A stretch of DNA of 10,400 nucleotides from Gammaproteobacteria bacterium (GCA_029335925.2 JARJMX020000024.1:1-10400), one strand, 5' to 3'. Positions 1 through 6,032 are shown, counted from the first letter of the stretch. The notes: a model not told the origin generated them from the letters alone. Translations and numbers: made by a program.

Positions 1-4
1 GGCG

Positions 5-271
5 GTGCACGACATGGCCCAAGGGCGGGAGGCCAAGGAGGCTTTGCAGGACTTGCTGCGGCATATCGATCCTGAAAGCCCCTTGCTGACCGAGCGCGTC
101 ACCCAAAAAGCGCGTGCGCTTTCGATGGAAGCCTTCCAGAAGCAGCAACAGGAGCGCCGTCAGCAGCGCGTGGCCTTGCAGGAGGCCAGCCTCATGGCGC
201 CGATGAAGGACTTTGCGGCGCAAGCGGCTGAGCAGCTTGCTTCGGAGGTGGATGCCAAGCCGCAGGCTTAA
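5..271 (+). CDS. unrecognised charged protein, probably the C-terminal part
   Basis: The frame is open to the left edge of the window, so the gene may begin upstream. A GTG at 5 and an ATG at 14 are possible internal or real starts, but no ribosome binding site can be judged here. The readable 88 residues are highly charged and rich in Gln, Glu, Arg and Ala, with a KQQQERRQQR stretch near residues 46-55, consistent with a long helix or coiled coil. I see no signal peptide, membrane segment or catalytic motif and do not recognise the family. The stop is TAA. A second gene on the same strand with a strong ribosome binding site follows 62 bases later, so the two could be co-transcribed. I infer it is coding from the uninterrupted frame and plausible composition; function unknown. 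Confidence 0.5.
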   Translation: MHDMAQGREAKEALQDLLRHIDPESPLLTERVTQKARALSMEAFQKQQQERRQQRVALQEASLMAPMKDFAAQAAEQLASEVDAKPQA

Positions 272-320
272 ACCTGGGATGCAGGCTTGGCCTCAAGGCT
301 TAGCCTGCGTCATAGCCTTG
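255..320 (+). promoter_or_regulatory. set of mutually exclusive RNA stems before a strong ribosome binding site
   Basis: Three perfect 7-base inverted repeats overlap here. CCAAGCC (255-261) pairs with GGCTTGG (284-290). GCAGGCT (281-287) pairs with AGCCTGC (302-308) and encloses a further GCCT/AGGC stem (290-293 with 296-299). CAAGGCT (294-300) pairs with AGCCTTG (314-320), which touches the GGGGAGGA at 320-327. The first and second cannot form together, nor can the second and third. GCAGGCTT also occurs twice (262-269 and 281-288), so the second stem has two possible partners. No run of T follows, so it is not a plain terminator. The layout resembles an attenuator or translational switch for the gene at 334; this role is inference. 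Confidence 0.35.
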
Positions 321-327
321 GGGAGGA
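320..327 (+). promoter_or_regulatory. strong ribosome binding site for the gene at 334
   Basis: GGGGAGGA lies 6 bases before the ATG at 334. It fixes that start and is the main reason to believe a real gene begins there although only a fragment survives. Confidence 0.6.
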
Positions 328-333
328 TACTTT

Positions 334-448
334 ATGGCTTATGAAGACGAAGATCAGGGTTTGGTCACCGCCCCCCGTGACACCTTGCGCGAGCGCGTGC
401 TTCAGGCGACGGAGGTGGCGGTGAGGAGGGCGGAGCAAGCCCTAAAAG
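334..448 (+). pseudogene. 5' fragment of an unrecognised gene, broken off at a CRISPR-like repeat
   Basis: A strong ribosome binding site leads into an ATG and about 38 residues of charged, plausible protein (start MAYEDEDQG, then a helix-like segment rich in Arg, Glu, Ala and Val). At 449 the frame enters a sequence that resembles a CRISPR repeat. Beyond it the translation becomes Pro/Arg/His-rich and finally runs antisense to the DUF294 gene, as expected for non-coding sequence, although the frame happens to stay open to 852. I therefore call only 334-448 as surviving coding sequence. The family is not recognised. An alternative is a genuine short protein ending further on, but nothing supports the later part. 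Confidence 0.4.
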
Positions 449-595
449 GCTTCCCCGCGCACGCGGGGATCGACCTGTGCCCTTCTTGGCATGGGGCTCC
501 ACCGTGCCCAAACCGGCAAAAGTCTGGGCATACTGTCCGGCATGAGCAGACTCGTGGTGATGAGCGTGATGCTGGGGATGGGCATGCTCGTGCAC
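365..595 (-). CDS. doubtful small His-rich ORF
   Basis: Reading leftward from a GTG at 595, the first 23 residues are strikingly His-rich (MHEHAHPQHHAHHHESAH and on). A good ribosome binding site (GGGAGG, 7 bases before the GTG) precedes it, and it follows the DUF294 gene on the same strand. A His-rich head would suggest metal binding. The later part of the frame is read through the CRISPR-like repeat and antisense to the fragment at 334-448, so at best the N-terminal 35-40 residues are meaningful. In the opposite strand the same bases give a Met/Val-rich hydrophobic stretch (491-628), because ATG/GTG and CAT/CAC are complementary. Either reading may be chance; I favour neither strongly. Confidence 0.2.
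   Translation of the reverse strand: MHEHAHPQHHAHHHESAHAGQYAQTFAGLGTVEPHAKKGTGRSPRARGSLLGLAPPSSPPPPSPEARARARCHGGR
449..476 (+). CRISPR. solitary 28-base sequence resembling a type I-E CRISPR repeat
   Basis: The 28 bases have the form of type I-E repeats: a short 5' GGCTT, the core CCCCGCGCACGCGGGG, which folds as a 6-base stem with a 4-base loop, and a 3' end ATCGACC. Known I-E repeats share the ...CCCCGCGCACGCGGGGAT... core and an ACC-type 3' end. No second copy occurs 60-61 bases away on either side or elsewhere in the window, so this is a relic or stray repeat, not an array. Translated, it gives GFPAHAGID on the plus strand and SPRARGS on the minus strand, both common in spurious proteins read through CRISPR repeats. 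A simple chance hairpin is the alternative. Confidence 0.5.
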
Positions 596-656
596 GGGCG
601 ATCCTCCCGGGGGGTGCCCAGAGCATAAGCCACGCGGAAGGTCCGCGCCGTCCGCC

Positions 657-2477
657 TCAGCTTAGCAGGTGCAGCTTGAAGTGGTGGTGCACCAGGCGCT
701 TGAAGCGCTCCACCGTGCGCAGGGCATCACGCAGAAGGTCGCGCTCGAAGTGGTCGAGCCGGTCGGGGGCAATGTGGCTGTCGGTAGCAGGCCGCCCGGC
801 GCTCACATCCTCCAGCATGGCCGTGAGCCGCAGGCTGAGCATGAAGTCGTAGGCCCCGGCAAGATCACGGGCAAAGGCCGGCTCGAAACGCCCCAGCTCG
901 CGTAGGCGCTCGATCCGCTCGAAGGTGTTGGTCTCATGGATGCCCGCCTCCAGCGCAAAGACCCGCACCCCGTGCATGATTGGGAACAGCCCACCCTTCT
1001 TCAGGTCCAGCTCGCCACGATGCTCGCCCTTCTCCAACACGAAGCTGGAAAAGACGCCGAGCGGGGTCTCGAAGGCGAGGATCTGGCGCGCCATACGCGC
1101 CAGAACAGCGGGATGTGCGGCCAGCTGCACGTTCAACTCGGCGCGTATCGCCTCCAGCAGATCGCTCCGGCCTGCCACGGTGCGGGCATCGGCCAGCATT
1201 GCAAGACGCAGCAGAGCCTTTCCCTCGGGTTTCTCCATATCCTGGCGGAGGACAGAAACCAGGCCTTCAACACGCTGCCGCCAGAGCGGATTGCTCGCCA
1301 TGATCCCTCCGGGGCAACGCGGCAGGCCAAGCAGTTCAAGGGCATCCACCAGATGGGCAGCCGCCTCGGCCACCTCTGCCTCATCCAGTCCTTCAGCCAG
1401 GAGCAGCCCATTGTCCTGGTCGGTTCGTAACAACTGCTCGCCCCGCCCCTCGCTACCCATCAGAAACAGGCAGCTCGCATCCCGAACGTCCTGGGGAGCG
1501 ACTAAGGCCCAGACCTTGGCATACAACTTGGCGTTGAGCTCGCTTACCCAAGCGCTCACGTGCCGGGCTCGCACCCCCCGCCCATGCAGACCGCGCACCA
1601 GGTCAACCAGATGCCCTGCCACCTCATGAAGATCATCGATGCAGGTTGCGCGCTCGATCTCACGGTCCAGCAGCGGGGCATGACTGGCCACCAGGCTCAA
1701 AATATCCTTTTGCCGCACCAGTCCCGCCGAGCCGTCCGCCCGCCAGACCACCAGCTGGCTGATACGGTGGCGCAGCATCAGCTGCAAGGCGGCAAAGAGG
1801 TCGTCCGATGCATCCAACCCCACCAGGGGGCGCCGGGCCTCAAGCACGGTACACGGGTCGTCAGACTGCGCCAACGCGGCAACCACATCGCTCTGGGTCA
1901 GCATGCCAAAGCCCGCGACCTCATCCTCCACCAGAAGCGCCTTCGCACCGGCCTCGTGCAGGGCGCGGGCGGCCTCACGAAGGGTCACCGGTGCCTTGAG
2001 GCGTGGCAGAGGCTGTAACGTCAGTTCCGATAGGCATGTGTGCAGAAGCAGCGTCAAGGCACCGCGCTCGTCGCCTTCCAGGCGTGCGCGGCGCTTGGTC
2101 TCCAGATCCTCCCGGTAGAAATGCAGAAAAGCTGGATGCTGCTGCCCCAGCTCGTGGAAGACATGCGCGGGCAGCCAGTGGGCGATCAGCTCCTCCTCCA
2201 CCGTAAGCAGGCAGGGATGCGTACCGTGCAGCAACCCAAACGCCCCCACGACCTCGCCCGGACCATGGAGCACATCCCCATCGGCCTCGTTGCACTCCCG
2301 CACCACGCCCTTGACGATGATCCACAACCCTGCGGCGGGTTCCCCGGCATCGGCCAGACGCTTGCCACGTGGCGCGTACACCACATCCAGCGCCCCTTGC
2401 GCCCGGGCCTGTAAATTGTCGGGCAGGCGATCGAAGGGAGGGATCATGGTGAGGGAGGATGGTTCAAGGAGATTCAT
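657..2477 (-). CDS. cNMP-binding / CBS-pair / DUF294 nucleotidyltransferase-like signalling protein
   Basis: A 606-residue cytoplasmic protein with four blocks in the usual order. Residues about 15-125 form a cyclic-nucleotide-binding (cNMP) domain (PRGKRLADAGEPAAGLWIIV and a GEVVGAFGLL turn). About 150-270 are a CBS pair, with GFGMLTQSDVV and GLVRQKDIL repeat ends. About 285-430 are the DUF294 GlnD-like nucleotidyltransferase domain, with GSEGRGEQ at 341-348 followed by the Asp pair D353/D355 expected to bind metal. The rest is the DUF294 C-terminal helical domain. Family members are thought to sense a nucleotide through the cNMP/CBS parts and act as nucleotidyltransferase-type regulators; the substrate is not known. 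The ATG at 2477 has AGAGG 8 bases upstream; the Met at residue 11 lacks a site. Length and motifs are complete, so it should be functional. It appears monocistronic. Confidence 0.9.
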   Translation of the reverse strand: MNLLEPSSLTMIPPFDRLPDNLQARAQGALDVVYAPRGKRLADAGEPAAGLWIIVKGVVRECNEADGDVLHGPGEVVGAFGLLHGTHPCLLTVEEELIAHWLPAHVFHELGQQHPAFLHFYREDLETKRRARLEGDERGALTLLLHTCLSELTLQPLPRLKAPVTLREAARALHEAGAKALLVEDEVAGFGMLTQSDVVAALAQSDDPCTVLEARRPLVGLDASDDLFAALQLMLRHRISQLVVWRADGSAGLVRQKDILSLVASHAPLLDREIERATCIDDLHEVAGHLVDLVRGLHGRGVRARHVSAWVSELNAKLYAKVWALVAPQDVRDASCLFLMGSEGRGEQLLRTDQDNGLLLAEGLDEAEVAEAAAHLVDALELLGLPRCPGGIMASNPLWRQRVEGLVSVLRQDMEKPEGKALLRLAMLADARTVAGRSDLLEAIRAELNVQLAAHPAVLARMARQILAFETPLGVFSSFVLEKGEHRGELDLKKGGLFPIMHGVRVFALEAGIHETNTFERIERLRELGRFEPAFARDLAGAYDFMLSLRLTAMLEDVSAGRPATDSHIAPDRLDHFERDLLRDALRTVERFKRLVHHHFKLHLLS

Positions 2478-2688
2478 GATTCCAGCCTCTCGAATGAATG
2501 CAAATCACAGCCTAACCTCAGGCGCATTGCCCCGCTTCAAGGAAATGTTCGCTTTTGGCAAGCCAAGCGTTCGGTCTGCGTTCCTTGGCCGGCAATTCTG
2601 TTGGCCTAAATCCGCCGTCAACCACCTACGCTCTTTGGTTTCAGGATAATGATCTGACTCGATATCAGATGGGCACTTTGACCATTAA

Positions 2689-3297
2689 GGAAGCTCTGAT
2701 CTATTCAGGGCCGGTAAAACGACCGCACCGCCGCCACAAACGACCTTCGCCTCGCTGGCTTTCGAACGGAAGAAGAAACAGACTCGCCGGGAGCGCTTCC
2801 TGGCCGAGATGGAGAAGGTCGTGCCTTGGGTAGCTTGGCAATCATCGAGCCGCACGACTCGACGACAGGCCGGCGTGGCCGTCCGCCGATGCCGCTCTCG
2901 ACGATTTCTGGAGCGTCTTGCTCAAGGCCGGCAAGCAGCACTCGCTGACCAAGGCGAACAAGCGTTTCAACCACAAGCTGTCCTCGATCCGCGCGCGGGT
3001 GGGGCATGTCTTGCGCGTCATCAAGCGCCAGTTTGGCTACACGAAGGTACCGCTACAAGGGGATCGCGAAGAACGCCGCACAGGTGTTCTCGCTGATCGG
3101 ACTGACCAACCTTTACTTGGCGAGGCGAGCCTTGATGAGTTGATGAGCAAAATCCGCCTGCTGCACCCGAAAACGGGTGTTTAGGGCCGAAAAGGCCTCG
3201 AAAAACAGAGATAGGCGCGGAAAAATCGATCATCCAAGTCGGCCAAAGCGGTTGACTTGGGTGAGCGTGCTTAGAACGTCAATTGATCAGGGGTTCC
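2689..3297 (+). mobile_element. IS5-family element, internally deleted (copy 1)
   Basis: A 609-base remnant with recognisable ends. The left end GGAAGCTCTGATCTA (2689-2703) matches the reverse complement of the right end TTGATCAGGGGTTCC (3283-3297) at 12 of 15 positions. TTAA precedes the left end, fitting the YTAR target preference of the IS5 group, but no matching TTAA follows the right end, so that flank is rearranged or the target duplication has decayed. Intact family members are about 1.1-1.2 kb; here the central catalytic part is missing and the transposase is broken. The deletion junction (about 2895-2935) is shared with the second copy at 6033-6390, which lies in the opposite orientation. 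Confidence 0.8.
2740..3143 (+). pseudogene. IS5-family transposase remnant (copy 1)
   Basis: The N-terminal part reads TTFASLAFERKKK followed by RERFLAEMEKVVPW, typical of IS5-family transposases, but the start codon is lost: where copy 2 has ATGAAGCCAACG, this copy has only ACAAACG. Compared with copy 2, four bases are missing around 2830, shifting the frame. The whole DDE catalytic region is deleted. The C-terminal part resumes as LTKANKRFNHKLSSIRARVG and RVIKRQFGYTKV, then a one-base insertion near 3049 shifts the frame again; reading across it gives RYKGIAKNAAQVFSLIGLTN and a stop at 3141-3143. It cannot make a working transposase. Confidence 0.8.
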
Positions 3298-3385
3298 CTT
3301 GATGGCCCGCATCCGGTCGGCTGACATGACCGCCCCACACGCCGCGTTGGGTGGCCGCTTGCCGAACTCGGCCTTGTTGACGTGT

Positions 3386-3403
3386 CATGCCTGTACTAGC
3401 ATG
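3386..3403 (+). promoter_or_regulatory. candidate operator of the toxin-antitoxin operon
   Basis: CATGC (3386-3390) and GCATG (3399-3403) form an inverted repeat around CTGTACTA, 30 bases before the antitoxin start. ATGCC/GGCAT overlap the same site in a second register. Toxin-antitoxin operons of this type are usually autorepressed at such palindromes by the antitoxin's AbrB-like domain. A TTGACG at 3377-3382 could be a -35 box, but I see no convincing -10. Confidence 0.35.
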
Positions 3404-3433
3404 GCATTGACGAGTCGATATGGAGTTGAATCG

Positions 3434-3676
3434 ATGTATGCCATGAAAATGTCAGAAGGCGGCAGAGTTGTCGTGCCAGCGGAAATCCGCAAGGCTTTGG
3501 GTCTGAAGGACGGCGACACGGTGCTTTGGGAGCTGGTGGACGGCGAGGCGCGGCTGACCACCAAGCGGGAGCGGTTGCGTCGGACCCAGGAATGGGTTCG
3601 CCAATACGTGCCCGCCGAGGTTTCCCTGGTGGATGAATTGATCGCCGAGCGCCGCGCCGAGGCCGAACGTGAGTGA
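3434..3676 (+). CDS. vapB: AbrB/MazE-fold antitoxin
   Basis: An 80-residue protein with an N-terminal SpoVT-AbrB (swapped-hairpin) DNA-binding domain: MSEGGRVVVPAEIRKALGLK then DGDTVLWELVDGEARL. The charged C-terminal tail (residues about 45-80) would wrap around and neutralise the toxin. The ATG at 3434 is chosen because GGAG sits 8 bases upstream; the frame is open further back to 3299, but that part lies at the IS end and has no site. The stop overlaps the GTG start of the PIN-domain gene by 8 bases, the usual translationally coupled antitoxin-toxin order. It probably represses its own promoter through the palindrome at 3386-3403. The symbol follows the family; the exact vapB subfamily cannot be told. 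Confidence 0.85.
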   Translation: MYAMKMSEGGRVVVPAEIRKALGLKDGDTVLWELVDGEARLTTKRERLRRTQEWVRQYVPAEVSLVDELIAERRAEAERE

Positions 3677-4064
3677 ATTCGCGCTCGACGCCTCCGCCGT
3701 GCTTGCGTACCTGAATCGGGAGACCGGCTGGCAGCGGGTCGAGTCCCTGCTGCTCGACGAGCGCTGTCTGTTGCTCAGCGTCAACCTCACCGAGGTCCTG
3801 TCTCGTCTGGCGGACTGGGGCGTGCCCTTGGCCGAGGCAGAGGCGCGCCTGGCCGGCATGGGGCTGAATCCGATTTCCTTCGATTACCCCTTGGCCAGCC
3901 TGGCCGCACAGTTGCGTCCGCCCACCCGGCACCTGGGCCTTTCCCTGGCCGACCGCGCCTGCCTGGCCTTGGCCAAGGCGAGAGGCATTCCCGCCGTGAC
4001 GTCGGATCAACACTGGCAGGACATCGCACCCGCACTGGGCATAGCCGTGGAGTGCATCCGTTGA
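3669..4064 (+). CDS. vapC: PIN-domain ribonuclease toxin (VapC family)
   Basis: A 131-residue PIN-domain protein of normal VapC length, expected to be an Mg-dependent RNase that cuts tRNA or rRNA when freed from its antitoxin. The acidic residues that bind metal are all present: D7 in ALDASAVLAYL, E42 in NLTEVLSRLA, D95 in SLADRACLALA and D113 in VTSDQHW. It starts at a GTG overlapping the antitoxin stop, which secures antitoxin translation first. The operon appears intact while the neighbouring CRISPR genes are decaying, as would be expected if losing the pair were toxic to the cell. The target RNA cannot be inferred. Confidence 0.9.
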   Translation: MSEFALDASAVLAYLNRETGWQRVESLLLDERCLLLSVNLTEVLSRLADWGVPLAEAEARLAGMGLNPISFDYPLASLAAQLRPPTRHLGLSLADRACLALAKARGIPAVTSDQHWQDIAPALGIAVECIR

Positions 4065-4131
4065 GAATCAAGGTTCTCTGCGAGGAGTGCGACGGCTGCG
4101 GTTGTCACGCACGTGTCGACGAATGTCATCC

Positions 4132-5271
4132 ATGAGCCCCGAAAACGCATCTGTCCACGTCCTTCTGGTCTCCGCCCAGGCCGCGCCCAATCTGCTGCCT
4201 GCCCTGGACCCCGACCTGAAACCGGACGAGGCCGTGCTCATCGTCACGGCCAAGATGAAGGGACCTGCCACCGCCATCGAGTCGGTGCTCAGGGAGACCG
4301 GCATCCGGACCTCGCGCGTGCCGCTCGACAACGAACACGACTACGCCGCCATCGAGGCCGCGCTGATGAAGGTGGCCGGCGAGCGGGAAGGCCAGCGCAT
4401 CGCCCTGAACGTAACCGGCGGCACCAAGCTCATGGCCCTGGCCGCCCAATCCGTCGCCCAGGCCTGGAGCTGGCCGGTGTTCTAGGTGGACGTGGATACC
4501 GACGAGGTCATCTGGCTCGTCGGCACGGGCAGCCGCCAGCCGCTCGCCCGGCAACTGAGGCTGAGGCACCACCTGCAGGGCTATGGTTTCAGTCTGGAAA
4601 ACGGCATCCAGCGACCGCAACCCTGCAGTCGGTATAACGAGCTGATCCAAACGCTGATTACGCAGATCGGCAGCCTCGAGGCGCCCCTGTCGCAACTGAA
4701 CTGGCTGGCCTAGCGGGCCGAGGACGCCGGCAGGCTGGAAGCCGCCCTCACCGCGCAGCAACAGGACAGCCGCTCGCTGGAGGCCCTGCTGCGCAACTTC
4801 GAGGCGGCGGGCGTGGCGCGCGTCTCTGACGACAAGATCGTCTTTGCCGATGCCGACGCCCGCGCCTTCGCCAAGGGCGGCTGGTTGGAGCACTACGTGT
4901 ACCGAACCGTCGAGGCGCAGTCCGGCCGGCTGGTCATCCGCGACAAGGCCGCCAACCTGGTCGTGGTCGACGCGCTGGGCGTGAAAAACGAACTGGATGT
5001 CGCCTTCATGGCGCGCAACCGTCTGTTCGTCGTCGAATGCAAGACCGCGCACATGGACAAACCGGTAGCGCCGAAGGCCAACGACACCCTGTTCAAGTTG
5101 GCCGAGATCTGCCGCCGCGTCGGCGGGCTGGGCACCAAAGGGATGCTGGCCAGCTACCGACCCGTGCGGGAGTCGGAAAAGCGCTTGGCCAAAGCCTTGG
5201 GTATCGAGCTGGTCTGCGGCCCCGAGCTGGCCAAGCTCGACGAGAAGCTGAAGACCTGGGTTGGGCCATGA
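4132..5271 (+). pseudogene. can2: CARF-PD-(D/E)XK nuclease, Can2/Card1-like, with two in-frame TAG codons
   Basis: One frame of 379 codons spans both domains of the Can2/Card1 (DUF1887) group, ancillary type III CRISPR nucleases activated by cyclic oligoadenylate. The CARF domain covers residues about 8-130, with the ligand-site motif NVTGGTKLMALAAQ (93-106). The nuclease domain covers about 240-370, with E253, NELD (D289) and VVECK (E302, K304), a complete PD-(D/E)XK active site. The frame holds through the end, but TAG interrupts it at codons 118 (4483-4485) and 194 (4711-4713). Each is one substitution from a sense codon. No strong ribosome binding site precedes the ATG; an in-frame ATG at 4123 is an alternative. 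The gene lies between vapC and cas2. Broken gene is the default reading; amber read-through is the alternative. Confidence 0.85.
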
Positions 5272-5296
5272 GGCCCTGAAACCCCAACCCCAGGTC
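5253..5296 (+). terminator. large hairpin at the end of the Can2-like gene
   Basis: GACCTGGGTTGGGCC (5253-5267) can pair with the stretch 5272-5296: an inner GGGCC/GGCCC stem around the loop ATGA, which contains the stop codon, and an outer 10-base stem with one bulged C at 5288. No T run follows, so it is not a standard rho-independent terminator. It may protect an mRNA 3' end or slow transcription before cas2. Confidence 0.35.
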
Positions 5297-5614
5297 CTGC
5301 AAGCTTGCCGTCCCGGCAGGTCTCGAGGTCTTCGCCTAGCATGGCAACATCCCTAACCACACGGCGCGCCGCCATGCCCAACCCCATCGCCCAGTGCTCG
5401 AAAACCTGACCCGCAGGTCGCCACGAACTGCCGACATTTGCGCCTTCCTAGCGCCTCTTGCGGCCACCGACCCCACCGAACACCTCACCCCTGGCACGGG
5501 GCGGGACGTCCATGTCGAGGGCAACGGGCTGGGTGGCTGCGCCCTCCTCAACGCGGGCCGTGCCGTCCATCCGTTCGCCTACGCTTGCCTCGGCCCAGCG
5601 AACGAAGCCGACGC
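5272..5614. other. gap between the Can2-like gene and cas2, no supported gene
   Basis: About 340 bases of GC-rich sequence. It begins with the right arm of the hairpin at 5253-5296. A frame from GTG 5394 runs to a TGA at 5616-5618 that overlaps the cas2 ATG as ATGA, the classic coupled arrangement. However, it has no ribosome binding site, its translation resembles no family I know, and the frame is bounded by a stop at 5337. A second short frame starts at ATG 5341 and stops at 5409. In this position a type III locus often carries another small ancillary gene, so a decayed gene is possible. I see no CRISPR repeats here. Confidence 0.4.
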
Positions 5615-5899
5615 ATGACCGACCGCACCCTCTTCCTCGCTGCCTACGACGTGGCCGACCCGCGCCGGCTGCGCGTGGCCCTGGACCTCATCAAGGGTCA
5701 CGCCACCGGCAGCCAGAAGTCCGCCTACGAGTGCTTCCTCACCGACGCCGAAGAAGCCCGCCTGCTGCAAGACATAGCCCTGGTGCTGGAAGAGGACGAA
5801 GACAGCTTCCTGCTCGTCGGTCTCGCCCCCCGCTCGCGGGTATACACCCTGGGGCGCGCCGAGCCGCCGGCGGACCCGGATCGCTTCTATCTGGGTTGA
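5615..5899 (+). CDS. cas2: CRISPR adaptation protein Cas2
   Basis: A 94-residue ferredoxin-like protein of normal Cas2 length. The N-terminal strand ends in LAAYDVADPRRL, with the conserved Asp (D12) of the Cas2 family; the KGHATGSQKSAYEC segment and the C-terminal LGRAEPPADPDRFYLG complete the fold. Cas2 is the central dimer of the Cas1-Cas2 integrase that inserts new spacers. The start ATG is chosen because Cas2 homology begins there; the same frame is open upstream to 5438, but that part is Pro/Arg-rich and non-coding in character. cas1 follows after 4 bases, in the cas2-cas1 order. It is intact by sequence, but with cas1 destroyed next to it adaptation cannot work from this locus. Confidence 0.9.
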   Translation: MTDRTLFLAAYDVADPRRLRVALDLIKGHATGSQKSAYECFLTDAEEARLLQDIALVLEEDEDSFLLVGLAPRSRVYTLGRAEPPADPDRFYLG

Positions 5900-5903
5900 C
5901 GCC

Positions 5904-6032
5904 ATGACCACCCTGGTACTCGACAACCGTGCCCTGGAACTGCGCCTCGACGGCGCGGCGCTGGCCTTCTACGAAGCCGGCGCGCGGCGCGGCAGCCTCC
6001 CGCTCAAGCTGCTCGACCGCGTCGTCATCCAG
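5904..6032 (+). pseudogene. cas1: cas1, first 43 codons only, truncated by an IS remnant
   Basis: The frame from ATG 5904 reads LVLDNRALELRLDGAALAFY followed by SLPLKLLDRVVIQ, the N-terminal beta-sheet domain of Cas1 proteins of the kind found with type III and some type I loci. At 6033 homology switches abruptly to the antisense of the IS5-family element. The frame stays open through the IS to a stop at 6374, making a 156-codon chimera with no Cas1 catalytic domain (the Glu/His/Glu metal site lies in the missing C-terminal two thirds; Cas1 is usually about 300-340 residues). No other part of cas1 is found beyond the IS, so the remainder was deleted and not merely interrupted. Confidence 0.85.

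Noticed and set aside
449..852. Continuation of the 334 frame through the CRISPR-like repeat to 852 as one 172-residue protein
   Set aside because: After the repeat the translation loses coding character and its last third is antisense to the DUF294 gene.
925..1629. Several plus-strand frames of 100-230 codons inside 669-2414
   Set aside because: All are antisense to the well-supported cNMP/CBS/DUF294 gene and give Arg/Ser-rich translations typical of shadows.
2652..2670. ATCTGA/TCAGAT inverted repeat with 7-base spacer just outside IS copy 1
   Set aside because: Too short to support an operator call and not placed near a start that would need one.
3186..3282. Possible small gene or CRISPR repeat in the region after the IS copy 1 transposase
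   Set aside because: It lies inside the IS ends, contains only a GGCC/GGCC stem and has no repeated unit or coding frame.
3299..3433. N-terminal extension of the antitoxin back to 3299
   Set aside because: It starts at the IS end, has no ribosome binding site and would add residues foreign to the AbrB/MazE fold; the ATG at 3434 has GGAG at the right distance.
4126..5052. A 308-codon minus-strand frame antisense to the Can2-like gene, open across both TAG positions
   Set aside because: The plus strand carries CARF and PD-(D/E)XK motifs in one frame; the antisense frame has no recognisable domain and is the kind of open frame that GC-rich codon use produces.
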